Shown here one piece after another: positions 52,929 through 61,805 of a stretch of DNA of 64,000 nt; position 1 is the stretch's first letter; each line of letters opens with the position of its first letter. Both the position numbers and the translations under genes were made by a program. Under the pieces are notes generated by a model. It had not been told where the DNA came from. It ran no database searches and worked only from the letters and a program-made list of their open reading frames with translations. This DNA comes from Pedobacter sandarakinus (GTDB lineage: Bacteria; Bacteroidota; Bacteroidia; Sphingobacteriales; Sphingobacteriaceae), in the NCBI RefSeq assembly GCF_026240095.1, contig NZ_JAPIVG010000006.1, forward strand, positions 159,023 to 223,022. The letters run 5' to 3'.

Positions 52929-53774
52929 TTGGCGACAAAATAATATTTCTTTGTTGTGTGGACGCAGTGGTATGGTACTGTATTTTTTAGAACTCTACAA
53001 AAAAACCACGGTCTTTGTGAAAAAATTCTTCACCATTTGATCGACACCGATGTAAACGAAGGAAACGAAAGCAAGTGGATCAGGTACGATTTTCAGAAAA
53101 AAAACGACTATGTGTACGATCTGGGATTACCTCATGGAATGGTAGGCGTATTATACTTTATAGGTAAATGTTACGAAGCAGGCATTAGGAAAAAAGATTG
53201 CGAGCGATTGGTAAAACAAGGAAGTCAATTCTTCCTAAACAGCATCCAAGATCCGATTCAATCAGGTTCCTATTTCCCCAATAAGATAAGCGCACGGGAG
53301 TATGCTAACGGTGCAGTAAAAAAGTCTATTTCTAGAATGGCATGGTGTTATGGTGACTTAACGATTCTATATTCCCTATACAGAAATCTGAAGTTAGTAG
53401 GCGCGGATACAACTTCAATTATCCAGATCTTACTTAGCCTGTGCCAGAGAATCAACCCTATACAAACCTCCGTATCCGACCCCGGATTATGTCATGGTTC
53501 AAGTGGTGTTGCCCACCTATTTCATAAACTATACAAAGAAACCAATCACAATGATTTTAGCAATGCTTCTAAATATTGGCTAAACGAAACGTTTCAGTAC
53601 GGTGGCAAAGATGGCTATGGTGGTTTTTTGTTTGAAGCAGGCAACGATGAAAAAATGGTACTCTTACCAAGTTCGGCCATTTTGGAGGGAATTGGCGGAA
53701 TTGGCTTAATACGCTCATCATTTATCTACGAAGATTCAACTAATAACTGGGATGAGTGTATTTTTTTATCATGA
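52908..53774 (+). pseudogene. lanthionine synthetase LanC, frameshifted and N-terminally short
   Basis: Starts in frame as ENDWRQNNISLLCGRSGMVL, YFLELYKK, then breaks at the A7 run 52999-53005. With one more A it continues NHGLCEKILHHLIDTDVN to the end (LEGIGGIGLIRSSFIYEDST, then FLS). Key LanC residues remain: GLPHGMVGVLYF (His), MAWCYGD (zinc Cys), GLCHGSSGVAHL (zinc Cys and His). Total about 290 aa against the usual 400, as the 5' end was lost in the lanB-lanC deletion. Cyclase fold is clear; activity is doubtful. Confidence 0.8.
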
Positions 53775-54162
53775 TTCCAGCTTTGAAAATTGATCGTAAT
53801 TGCTTATCCTTAGAGTAATTAATTGATAAGCAGTTCTTTCATTACAGACAATATAATTGAGCAGGCACTAGTGCCTAATCTGAATATATTTTACAAAGCA
53901 TCATTCGTGGCACTTTTGCGAAGCTAAGGGTAACCACCTCGTTTACAGACCGTTTTAAGTAAGGTTCATCTCCCAACTCTCCGCAGTCAATCAAGCCTGC
54001 TAACCCTTAGCAGGTTTTCTTTTTCCATCTCTTGCTCCCAACTGCTGGTTACAACCATTTGCGACGAACAAAATCTATTCTAAGTTAAAGGGCAAGTCTA
54101 TAACTGCCTCCAGAAATTTAATAGCTATTTATCTATATTAAATAAAAATGAGAAAACACTTG
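53775..54162. other. intergenic region after the lan relic
   Basis: An ATG overlaps the lanC stop (ATGA, 53771) and opens a 15-codon frame (MIPALKIDRNCLSLE), perhaps the start of a lost gene. Otherwise no gene is visible; a terminator lies at 53996-54025. Confidence 0.4.
53996..54025 (+). terminator. intrinsic terminator after the lan relic
   Basis: CCTGCTAA (53996-54003) pairs with TTAGCAGG (54007-54014), 3-nt loop, then a T-rich tract. Confidence 0.75.
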
Positions 54163-54190
54163 CGCAACCAAATAGTTGCATGTATATTTG
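54160..54190 (+). promoter_or_regulatory. arsR-type operon promoter (TTG-N20-TATATTTG)
   Basis: TTG (54160-54162), 20 nt, TATATTTG (54183-54190); the ATG is at 54221. The -7 box is flanked by two operator-like repeats. Confidence 0.6.
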
Positions 54191-54208
54191 CAACCTAATG
54201 GTTGCAAA
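54164..54208. promoter_or_regulatory. two operator-like palindromes around the arsR promoter
   Basis: GCAACCAAATAGTTGC (54164-54179) and GCAACCTAATGGTTGC (54190-54205) differ at two positions and are 26 bp apart. The second extends to a 9-bp-arm palindrome TTTGCAACC / GGTTGCAAA (54187-54208). They overlap the promoter of an ArsR-type regulator, so autoregulation is likely. Confidence 0.65.
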
Positions 54209-54220
54209 TTACCAGTTATT

Positions 54221-54532
54221 ATGAAACAAGATATTTTTCAGGCTATTGCCGACCCTACCCGCAGAGCTATTTTGACGTTACTGGCGATACAGGCATTAAC
54301 GCCAAATGCAATGGCCGAAAAATTTGATATGAGCAGACAGGCAGTATCTAAACACATAAAGGTGCTTCACGATTGTGAACTAATTAAACCTGAACAAAGT
54401 GGGAGGGAAATTTATTATCACTTTAATGCAAAGAAAATGCAGGAGTTAGACAAGTGGTTAGCCCAGTTTAGACAGCAATGGGAAAAGCAATTTAACCAAC
54501 TCGATCAATTATTAACGACTTTAAAAAAATAA
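54221..54532 (+). CDS. ArsR-family winged-helix repressor
   Basis: 103 aa from ATG 54221; an upstream in-frame ATG (54176) lies in the promoter and is rejected. [38 protein letters not shown] (recognition helix) and [14 protein letters not shown] are typical. No metal-binding Cys set (no ELCVCDL), so it is not a classic metal sensor. It is co-transcribed with an SRPBCC gene (3 nt apart), a common Bacteroidota/Actinobacteria arrangement. Confidence 0.9.
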   Translation: MKQDIFQAIADPTRRAILTLLAIQALTPNAMAEKFDMSRQAVSKHIKVLHDCELIKPEQSGREIYYHFNAKKMQELDKWLAQFRQQWEKQFNQLDQLLTTLKK

Positions 54533-54535
54533 CTA

Positions 54536-55036
54536 ATGAACGAAGATTTGCTATTTAATTTTGATGTTGACAAAGGAGCCAAGACCGTTTACATCACCCG
54601 GGAATTTAATGCTAGTTTATCACTTGTGTGGGATGCATTTACCAAACCCGAACTGTTAGACCAATGGGGAGCACCAGCCCCGATGAGGGCTGAAACTAAA
54701 TATATGAATTTTGAGGTTGGTGGAAAGCGATTTTATGCCATGATAGGACCTGATGGAACAGCACGCTGGTCAGTACAGGAATTTACTTCCATTACTCCAA
54801 AAACCAACTTCAAAATGTATAATACCTTTGCAGATGAGCATGAAAACCGTGAGTTGCCCGGTTCTGATTGGAATTATAGTTTTAGTGAACAAGAAGGTAT
54901 TACAAGAGTAGACATCATTATATACAATGAATCGTTTGAGCGATTAGAGAAATTATTAGCAGGATTTAAGATAGGATTCTCTTTAACACTCACAAACCTA
55001 GAGTACTTCTTAGCAACGTTGACACAACCAAAATAA
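54536..55036 (+). CDS. SRPBCC (AHSA1-like) domain protein
   Basis: 166 aa. START/Bet v 1-like fold: YITREFNASLSLVWDAFTKP, LLDQWGAPAPMRAETKYMNF, GGKRFYAMIGPDG and the C-terminal long helix. Binds a hydrophobic ligand in many members. Second gene of the ArsR operon. Confidence 0.85.
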   Translation: MNEDLLFNFDVDKGAKTVYITREFNASLSLVWDAFTKPELLDQWGAPAPMRAETKYMNFEVGGKRFYAMIGPDGTARWSVQEFTSITPKTNFKMYNTFADEHENRELPGSDWNYSFSEQEGITRVDIIIYNESFERLEKLLAGFKIGFSLTLTNLEYFLATLTQPK

Positions 55037-55063
55037 CAAACCATAACCTTAAATTAAACAACA

Positions 55064-55501
55064 ATGAGAACTATTAACCTATGGATCAACTTCAACGGCA
55101 ATGCCGAAGAAGCCTTTAACTTTTACAAATCTGTTTTTGGGGGAGAATTCACCAAAATTACCCGTTTTGGAGATTTATCAAGCGAAGAATTTCCTGTAGC
55201 GGAAAGCGAAGTAAATAAGATTATGTCCATCGCATTGCCTATTGGCAAGCATAACGTATTGATGGCAAATGATGTTCCTGAATTTATGGGACCGGTAAAT
55301 GAACGAGAAAATAGATCGAAAATCGTGTTAAGCACGGAAAGCCGCGAGGAAGCAGACCAAATTTTTGCGGCCCTATCTGCCGGTGGAGAGGTTGAAGGAC
55401 CAATTGGTGATAGTCCTTGGGGAACTTATGCGGGGATGTTTAGAGATAAATATGGAATTGAATGGTTTATAGAGTTTGATCCTAGCTATACTAGCGGTTA
55501 A
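55064..55501 (+). CDS. VOC family protein (PhnB/glyoxalase-like)
   Basis: 145 aa. INLWINFNGNAEEAFNFYKS, GGEFTKITRFGD, VLMANDVPEFMG and PWGTYAGMFRDKYGIEWFIE match the YjdN/PhnB branch of the vicinal oxygen chelate fold. Third gene of the operon, 27 nt on. No substrate known. Confidence 0.88.
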   Translation: MRTINLWINFNGNAEEAFNFYKSVFGGEFTKITRFGDLSSEEFPVAESEVNKIMSIALPIGKHNVLMANDVPEFMGPVNERENRSKIVLSTESREEADQIFAALSAGGEVEGPIGDSPWGTYAGMFRDKYGIEWFIEFDPSYTSG

Positions 55502-55668
55502 CAAGTGTGTTGCTTTTTTCTTGAAGCTGAAAATTGCAAAGTCCATAACTACGGGTCAATGCGATGTGCAGCTGATGTGCTCGTAAAATATCAGTTTCAG
55601 CGTCAGGTGGTTACCATTGCCTGAAACAAAAAAGACAATACTTATAACAGGAAGCCAGATTTAGTGCT

Positions 55669-55676
55669 TATGTTTG
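55669..55676 (+). promoter_or_regulatory. -7 element TATGTTTG of tRNA-Asp
   Basis: Exact TAnnTTTG match 28 nt before the tRNA. No clear -33 box. Confidence 0.45.
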
Positions 55677-55704
55677 CATCCCCGAAAGGGAGCGAAAGCT
55701 AAAC

Positions 55705-55778
55705 GGAGTGGTAGTTCAGCTGGTTAGAATGCCTGCCTGTCACGCAGGAGGTCGCGGGTTCGAGTCCCGTCCATTCCG
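55705..55778 (+). tRNA. tRNA-Asp (anticodon GTC)
   Basis: 74 nt. Acceptor GGAGTGG pairs with CCATTCC (one G-T), anticodon stem GCCTG/CAGGA-like with loop CTGTCAC giving GTC, T-arm CGGGTTCGAGTCCCG. CCA not encoded. Confidence 0.94.
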
Positions 55779-55780
55779 CT

Positions 55781-55812
55781 AAAGCCCTGATTTAAGATCG
55801 GGGCTTTGGTAT
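55781..55812 (+). terminator. terminator after tRNA-Asp
   Basis: AAAGCCCTGAT (55781-55791) pairs with ATCGGGGCTTT (55797-55807), one wobble, 5-nt loop. Confidence 0.75.
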
Positions 55813-56031
55813 TTTATCCACCCTATCCTTTTATTCATTCTCATTTCCAAAGTGCTTCGGAGGTTAGGTTAGTTGTGGTGGCCTTTAGGAACCCTTAGAT
55901 TAATAATTGAGCTGCCTCACATTATCCCATTAAAACCGAATGTAAAGTTCTAAGCAAAAAATGTATCATCATTAATACTTCACAATTGCTAAAACAGTGT
56001 TAATTTTATCAGCAGAGATTAACTAACAATT

Positions 56032-58170
56032 ATGAATAAATACTGGCTTACGGTAACGGCTTGCTTTCTAGCTGTTGCTGCGAATGCTCAACAAAAAATG
56101 GTTACTGCCCAAGATTACGAAAGGGCAGAGAAGTTTATGAGCTATGGTACCGCAAAATTTATAGACAATACCACTTCACAACCTAATTGGTTAGATGGAG
56201 ATAAATTCTGGTATAGCAAGAAAACTGAAAAAGGAACAGAAACCTATCTGGTAGATCCGGCAAAGAAAACTAAAACACTTACTACCGAATACAGTAATCC
56301 TACATCGCCTGCGGGCGGACGAAGAAGAGGCGGTGGAGATGAAGTGATTTCACCAGATGGTAAAAAATCAATTTTAATTAAAGATTTTAACCTTTTCGTT
56401 AAGGATATCGCTAGTGGAAAATTAACCCAACTTACTACAGATGGAATTAAAGATTATGGATATGCCACAGATAATGCTGGCTGGAAACATAGCGACGCTC
56501 CGATTTTAAGGTGGTCGCCCGATTCGAAAAAAATTGCCACCTTCCAGCAAGATCAAAGGAACAGTAAAGACATGTATTTGGTTACTACAAACGTAGGCGC
56601 ACCAAAGCTCGAAGCCTGGAAATATCCTTTACCAGGTGATAAGCAGATAGCAACCATCAGGCGGGTTGTAATTGACGTTGAAAACCCAAAAGTAGTTTCT
56701 TTCGATATTGCGCCAGATCCACACCGTGCTACTTTAAGTGATGACATTTCGAGCAGTGGAACTTTCGATGATATCGATTGGAAAGCGGATGGAACGGAAG
56801 TAGCCTTTGTTTCTACATCTCGCGACCATAAAAACGAGAAATTCCGTATTGCCAATACCGCCACTGGAGCAGTACGCGAAGTATTTGAAGAAACCGTTAA
56901 GACACAATATGAATCTGGGCAGGGCGCAATTAATTGGAGATATTTGCCTAATACAAAAGAGATAATTTGGTATTCGGAACGCGATGATTGGGGCCACCTT
57001 TACCTCTACGATGCAACAAGCGGAAAATTGAAAAACCAGATTACTAAAGGCAATTGGGTGGTAACGCGTCTGGTTAAAGTAGACGAAAAAACCCGCACGC
57101 TTTACTTCATGGCAAATGGACAAGATAAAGCTAACCCATATTTCGGGCACTTTTATAAGATTGGTTTTGATGGTAAAAAATTAACCGATTTAACTCCTGA
57201 AACCGGCAACCATATGGTAAGCCTATCCCCATCAGAAAAATATTTTCTTGATAACTATTCCCAACCCGATGTACCAAATACAACTGTCTTTAAATCATTA
57301 GATGGCAAACTTATTTCGCAAATTGAAAAAACGGATGTTTCAAGGCTGCAGGCAACAGGTTGGAAAGCGCCGACACCAGTTACAGTAAAAGCCGCTGATG
57401 GAAAAACAGATATTTACGGGTTAATTTTCACACCAACCAAGATGGATGCAGGAAAAAAATATCCTGTTATCGATTACATTTATCCGGGTCCGCAAGGTGG
57501 AAGCGTGGGCAGCTGGTCTTTCTCGGCATCCCGTGGCGATCATCAGGCCCTGGCCGAACTGGGCTTTATAGTGGTATTAATTGAAGGAACTAGTAATCCC
57601 GATCGTTCTAAAAGTTTTCATGATATGAGTTATGGAAATATGGCTGAAAACACATTGCCAGATCAAATTACTGCGATCAAACAATTATCGGCAAAATATC
57701 CTATCGATACCGCTAAAGTCGGTATATGGGGTCACTCGGGCGGCGGTTTCGCAACAGCAACGGCTATGTTCCGATACCCAGATTTCTTTAAAGTGGGTAT
57801 TTCAGAATCCGGTAATCATGAAAATAGAAATTATGAGGATGACTGGGGCGAAAGATACAATGGCCTGGTAGAGAATGCTGATTACGAAGCGCAAGCCAAT
57901 CAGAACTACGCAAAAAACCTAAAAGGAAAATTAATGTTGGTACACGGCATGATGGATGACAATGTACCGCCATACAATACTTTATTAGTGGTTGAGGCAT
58001 TGGAGAAAGCAAATAAGTCTTTCGATTTAGTAATATTTCCAAATAGCGCCCATGGTTACGGCCCGTACAGCCCATATATGATGCGCAGAAGATGGGATTA
58101 TTTTGTACAACATCTTTTAGGTGCAGAGCCGCCAAAAGACTATAAAATGCAAGGCACGGTAATAAAATAA
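56032..58170 (+). CDS. S9 family peptidase (dipeptidyl peptidase IV-like)
   Basis: 712 aa with signal peptide (AVAANAQ). Residues about 60-440 form the DPP-IV N-terminal beta-propeller; the C-terminal alpha/beta hydrolase has the catalytic Ser in GIWGHSGGGFATA, Asp in HGMMDDNVPPYNT and His in FPNSAHGYG. Exported aminodipeptidases of this type feed on extracellular peptides. Confidence 0.92.
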   Translation: MNKYWLTVTACFLAVAANAQQKMVTAQDYERAEKFMSYGTAKFIDNTTSQPNWLDGDKFWYSKKTEKGTETYLVDPAKKTKTLTTEYSNPTSPAGGRRRGGGDEVISPDGKKSILIKDFNLFVKDIASGKLTQLTTDGIKDYGYATDNAGWKHSDAPILRWSPDSKKIATFQQDQRNSKDMYLVTTNVGAPKLEAWKYPLPGDKQIATIRRVVIDVENPKVVSFDIAPDPHRATLSDDISSSGTFDDIDWKADGTEVAFVSTSRDHKNEKFRIANTATGAVREVFEETVKTQYESGQGAINWRYLPNTKEIIWYSERDDWGHLYLYDATSGKLKNQITKGNWVVTRLVKVDEKTRTLYFMANGQDKANPYFGHFYKIGFDGKKLTDLTPETGNHMVSLSPSEKYFLDNYSQPDVPNTTVFKSLDGKLISQIEKTDVSRLQATGWKAPTPVTVKAADGKTDIYGLIFTPTKMDAGKKYPVIDYIYPGPQGGSVGSWSFSASRGDHQALAELGFIVVLIEGTSNPDRSKSFHDMSYGNMAENTLPDQITAIKQLSAKYPIDTAKVGIWGHSGGGFATATAMFRYPDFFKVGISESGNHENRNYEDDWGERYNGLVENADYEAQANQNYAKNLKGKLMLVHGMMDDNVPPYNTLLVVEALEKANKSFDLVIFPNSAHGYGPYSPYMMRRRWDYFVQHLLGAEPPKDYKMQGTVIK

Positions 58171-58175
58171 TCATT

Positions 58176-58206
58176 AAGGGTAGCTACAATAGCTGCCCTT
58201 TTTTTA
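58176..58206 (+). terminator. intrinsic terminator after the S9 peptidase
   Basis: AAGGGTAGCT (58176-58185) pairs with AGCTGCCCTT (58191-58200), one wobble, then T7. Confidence 0.85.
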
Positions 58207-58264
58207 TTATTAAGCTTGAAACCAATTTTCATTACATTCGTTTAGTTGAATAAAGTACTATGCC

Positions 58265-58942
58265 ATGGGAAAATCAAGAAGTATAAACAAGGTTATCATT
58301 ACCGGATCGACTGGGATGGTTGGCGAAGGAGTTTTGATACGCTGTTTGGAAAGTCCTGAAATTGACGAAATTTTAGTGGTAAACCGTAAGCCTTGTGGAT
58401 ATTCCCATCCTAAATTAACGGAGGTTATCCATCTTGATTTTTTCAACTTATCCGCTATTGAAGATAAGCTTTTAGGTTACAATGCTTGTTTTTTCTGCTT
58501 AGGAATCACATCAGTAGGCGCTAATAAGGAAACCTATTATAAAATGACTTACACCTTGACCATGCATATGGCCGAAACCCTTTGCAAAATTAATGATGGA
58601 ATGACTTTTTGTTACGTATCGGGCAGTGGAACCAACCCTAACGGTCGGTTAACTTGGCAGAAAGTAAAAGGTAGAACAGAAAATGATTTAATGAAACTGC
58701 CTTTTGCACAAGTATACAACCTTCGCCCTGGCTTTATAAAGCCCTTAGCCCAACAAAAGTTTGCACACAAATTTTATAAATACATTAACTGGATGTTTCC
58801 GATTGGCCGTATAATTTCTAAAAATGGATTTTGTACCATGCAAGAACTTGGCGATGCGATGATTAATACATTAAGCCACAACGACGAAAAAACAATTTTA
58901 GAAGGAAGTGATATTATAGCTCTCGCTCATGAGCCTATTTAA
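58265..58942 (+). CDS. NAD(P)-dependent epimerase/SDR-like protein
   Basis: 225 aa. Rossmann nucleotide site VIITGSTGMVGEGVLIRCLE at the N-terminus; later GITSVGANKETYYKMTYTLT and FCYVSGSGTNPNGRLTW, FNL-like YNLRPGFIKP. The classic YxxxK is not clear, which fits the short atypical SDR (YbjT/HTATIP2-like) group. Substrate unknown. Confidence 0.8.
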   Translation: MGKSRSINKVIITGSTGMVGEGVLIRCLESPEIDEILVVNRKPCGYSHPKLTEVIHLDFFNLSAIEDKLLGYNACFFCLGITSVGANKETYYKMTYTLTMHMAETLCKINDGMTFCYVSGSGTNPNGRLTWQKVKGRTENDLMKLPFAQVYNLRPGFIKPLAQQKFAHKFYKYINWMFPIGRIISKNGFCTMQELGDAMINTLSHNDEKTILEGSDIIALAHEPI

Positions 58943-58990
58943 ATTATCCATTTTTTTGATTAGCATTGTCCTATTAAACCAACTAAAACC

Positions 58991-59224
58991 ATGGACTTTT
59001 ACATCGGAGGGATCACCCTTTTTGCAGGAACATTTATACCATTAGGATTTGCAGCTTGCGATGGAGCACTATTGCCCATTACCCAAAACCAAGCTTTGTT
59101 TTCCATTTTAGGAACAACATATGGCGGAGATGGAATTAATAATTTTGCCTTACCCAAAATTGCTGACTTGGAAGGCGCAAGGTACATTATCGCTGTCCAG
59201 GGGATTTATCCCTCAAGGGCTTAA
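58991..59224 (+). CDS. minimal phage tail collar domain protein
   Basis: 77 aa. IGGITLFAGTFIPLGFAACD, GALLPITQNQALFSILGTTY and GGDGINNFALPKIADLEGARY are the collar-domain consensus seen in microcystin-dependent (Mdp) proteins, usually about 170 aa. Here only one collar module remains. It may be a natural short form or a truncated one. No other phage gene is near. Confidence 0.75.
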   Translation: MDFYIGGITLFAGTFIPLGFAACDGALLPITQNQALFSILGTTYGGDGINNFALPKIADLEGARYIIAVQGIYPSRA

Positions 59225-59237
59225 AACCCACAGAAGC

Positions 59238-59273
59238 AAAAAAGCTGAAGGAAAATACCTTCAGCTTTTTTGT
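59238..59273. terminator. terminator between the collar gene and a convergent small gene
   Basis: A 14-bp perfect stem: A6-GCTGAAGG (59238-59251) and CCTTCAGC-T6 (59258-59271), 6-nt loop. Usable from both sides. Confidence 0.88.
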
Positions 59274-59452
59274 TACTTTTTATTGTCGTATTTCCGCTGA
59301 TTATCCTTATTGGATGTTTGATCAGAGCGCTGACCGCCGCCATTGGTAATACCTTGTATTTTTTTATCTGTTTTTACATCGTGGTTAGCCCGGTCAGCAA
59401 TTGAACCACCTTGTACGGTCGGATTGTTTTTTGGAGTGCTCGTATTTTTCAT
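59273..59452 (-). CDS. 59-aa hydrophilic protein, unrecognised
   Basis: From ATG 59452 (frame opens further at 59500, but that part is AT-rich leader). Starts MKNTSTPKNNPTVQGGSIAD and is rich in Asn, Asp, Lys, Gln; no Cys, probably disordered. It is terminated by a shared hairpin. The composition resembles small stress-related proteins of Bacteroidota; no function assigned. Confidence 0.55.
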   Translation of the reverse strand: MKNTSTPKNNPTVQGGSIADRANHDVKTDKKIQGITNGGGQRSDQTSNKDNQRKYDNKK

Positions 59453-59744
59453 AACATTAAAAATTAAGTAAATATCTGATCGAGGCGCTGTAATATACAA
59501 CCCGATAGAATTAAATATGTTTTATTTTTTTAACGCCCATAGCTCAAATATTGATCCTGATTATCTATAAATCACAAAGGACACATCAACCTCCAAACTT
59601 TTCATCAACATGGTGAAAGGTAATTAGGAAATTATCGCTCATCCCTAAGACAATTAAATTGTATTATCTCGATTACTTGGATTGGTTTTTGTTTAATTCG
59701 GTTTTTGATTGTTAATTTCGTAATACAAATACAATAACACATAC
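59453..59744. other. divergent intergenic region
   Basis: 292 bp between the small hydrophilic gene and the GH3 gene. AT-rich; no clear promoter match or reading frame beyond this. Confidence 0.4.
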
Positions 59745-61445
59745 GTGAAAACAAAACTCTTTCTTTTGCTAACCTGCTGCATTGCGGCAATTTCTGCCCA
59801 GGCACAAAAACCAACTTACATCGAAATGCTAGCCAATCAGCCTAAATGGGTTGATTCGGTTTTTAAAAAACTAAGCCGTCACGAAAAAATTGCGCAAATG
59901 TTTTTTGTAAGGGCCCACACCAACTTAGGTCAAAAATATACCGATTCGGTTGGTATGGTAATTAAAAAGGAACAACTGGGTGGGGTTATTTTTTTTCAAG
60001 GCGGCCCCGTAAGACAAGCCAGGGCAACTAATGCCTATCAAAAAGTAAGCAAAGTACCATTAATTGTAGCCAGCGATGGTGAATGGGGTTTAGGAATGCG
60101 CCTAGACAGTACCATTTCTTATCCATATCAAATGACTCTCGGTGCCATACAAAATAAAGATTTGATCTATAGAATGGGCCAAGAGGTGGCCAAAGATTTT
60201 AAGCGTTTGGGAATGCAAATGAATCTGGCTCCAGATGCAGACATCAATAACAACGCAAAAAACCCGGTAATTAATTATCGTTCCTTTGGAGAAAATAAAT
60301 ATAATGTAGCTAACAAAACTGCATCATACATGAGGGGAATGCAAGATGGTGGGTTACTTACCTCACTAAAACATTTCCCCGGACACGGCGATACTGACGT
60401 AGACTCACATTACGATTTACCACAACTACCTTTCAATTTAGCCAGATTAGATTCACTGGAGATGTATCCCTTTAAGGAATTAATTAAACAAGACGCGTCG
60501 GGTGTGATGATTGCGCACATGAACATTCCTTCGCTAGATAACACACCCAATCTGCCTTCTACCCTATCCAAACCCATTGTAACTGGAATTTTAAAACAGA
60601 AAATAGGTTTCAAAGGGCTAATTATTACCGATGCGATGGACATGAAGGGTGTTGTTAAATACTTCAAAAATGGCGAAGCTGATTTGCTGGCAGTTGTGGC
60701 CGGAAACGACATTTTGGAATTGTCTGAAAATAGCGATCGGGCCATCCACTTGATTCGTAAGGCAATACGTCAAGGCCGTGTTGATATGAAAACGATTGAT
60801 GCCAGTGTACGCAAAATTTTAACCGCTAAATATTGGGCGGGTTTAAATAAACGAGACACCGTTTCAACCAATAATATTGTGGCAGAAGTAAATCGCAGCC
60901 AAAGTACTGCACTGGTTCAAGAGCTATCAAATGCATCTGTTACGTTGTTAAGGGGAAAAGATTTTATCAAAAATATGATTCCGATTAGGAGAACAGCGAT
61001 CATTAGCATTGGTGTTCCTTCTGTTACGCGGTTCCAAAAGGAGATCTCAAAAGGTTACTATAATTCTGTTTATTATGTTTTAGATAAAGACGCTACAGCT
61101 GCCCAGATTTCTAACGTAGCCAGAGAAATTGGCGCATTCGACCAGGTAATTGTCGGGATTCACGATTCCAGATCAAGACCAGGTAATAACATACCACTTA
61201 ATGCCGGCGTAAAAAACTTCATTAATGAGTTGTCTGGTAAAAATGCTGTGTTTGCATTGTTTGCTAATCCTTATAATTTAGCAGGTTTACCTGGCTTAGA
61301 GCGAAGTAAGGGGCTAATTGTTGGCTATCAAAAAGAAGACAGTATGCAGGTTTCTGCCGCAGCAGTAATCAATAACAGGTTGGTCCCTAAAGGCAAATTG
61401 CCTGTAAGCATTTTACCTAATTATAAATTCGGCGAAGGGTTATAG
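59745..61445 (+). CDS. secreted glycoside hydrolase family 3 protein
   Basis: 566 aa, GTG start, signal peptide ending SAQAQ. NagZ-like GH3 barrel: KIAQMFFVRAHTNL, LGGVIFFQGGP, MNLAPDADINNNAKNPVI, SLKHFPGHGDTDVDSHYDLP (the loop with catalytic-dyad His) and LIITDAMDMKGV (nucleophile Asp). The C-terminal GH3 domain ends KGKLPVSILPNYKFGEGL. Likely a beta-N-acetylglucosaminidase acting on peptidoglycan pieces. Many Bacteroidota relatives continue into a beta-lactamase-like domain, which this one lacks. Confidence 0.9.
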   Translation: MKTKLFLLLTCCIAAISAQAQKPTYIEMLANQPKWVDSVFKKLSRHEKIAQMFFVRAHTNLGQKYTDSVGMVIKKEQLGGVIFFQGGPVRQARATNAYQKVSKVPLIVASDGEWGLGMRLDSTISYPYQMTLGAIQNKDLIYRMGQEVAKDFKRLGMQMNLAPDADINNNAKNPVINYRSFGENKYNVANKTASYMRGMQDGGLLTSLKHFPGHGDTDVDSHYDLPQLPFNLARLDSLEMYPFKELIKQDASGVMIAHMNIPSLDNTPNLPSTLSKPIVTGILKQKIGFKGLIITDAMDMKGVVKYFKNGEADLLAVVAGNDILELSENSDRAIHLIRKAIRQGRVDMKTIDASVRKILTAKYWAGLNKRDTVSTNNIVAEVNRSQSTALVQELSNASVTLLRGKDFIKNMIPIRRTAIISIGVPSVTRFQKEISKGYYNSVYYVLDKDATAAQISNVAREIGAFDQVIVGIHDSRSRPGNNIPLNAGVKNFINELSGKNAVFALFANPYNLAGLPGLERSKGLIVGYQKEDSMQVSAAAVINNRLVPKGKLPVSILPNYKFGEGL

Positions 61446-61534
61446 ACATCAGTTCGCCTGTTTAATCGATAGCTGTAGGTCTTCAAAACAATTTTGCTAT
61501 TTATTGCATTTATCTAATTATAAATTAAAATGTT

Positions 61535-61738
61535 ATGATAGACCCAAAAGATGAGGATTATGCAACAGATCCTAACGATGCCTTAAGAAGAGAAGACGAA
61601 ACCGAAAATATCAATGAATTAGCTGGCGATAACACAAATATTGCCCATGATCGGGATTTATTACAACAAGCAGACGAGGCTTCGAGACCTTCCTTTGAGC
61701 TTAATGTAGACGACATCGATTCAGAAAAAGGCGATTAA
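61535..61738 (+). CDS. 67-aa acidic protein, unrecognised
   Basis: ATG 61535. Very rich in Asp, Glu, Asn (DPKDEDYATDPNDALRREDE, ELNVDDIDSEKGD), no hydrophobic core, probably disordered. Its own terminator follows directly, which supports expression. Function unknown. Confidence 0.6.
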   Translation: MIDPKDEDYATDPNDALRREDETENINELAGDNTNIAHDRDLLQQADEASRPSFELNVDDIDSEKGD

Positions 61739-61740
61739 CA

Positions 61741-61789
61741 AAAAGCCGCAATGTTTCGGGTTTTGTAACCTAAAACATTGCGGCTTTTT
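61741..61789 (+). terminator. intrinsic terminator after the acidic protein
   Basis: AAAAGCCGCAATGTTT (61741-61756) pairs with AAACATTGCGGCTTTT (61773-61788), with a smaller GGTT/AACC pairing in the loop. It is symmetric and may also serve the convergent thioredoxin gene. Confidence 0.88.
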
Positions 61790-61805
61790 AACAGGAAATT
61801 CCTGC

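Noticed and set aside
52609..53040. Two plus-strand frames treated as separate genes
   Set aside because: The first is out of frame with the LanB-like reading; the second is the front part of the frameshifted LanC. They are covered by the pseudogene entries.
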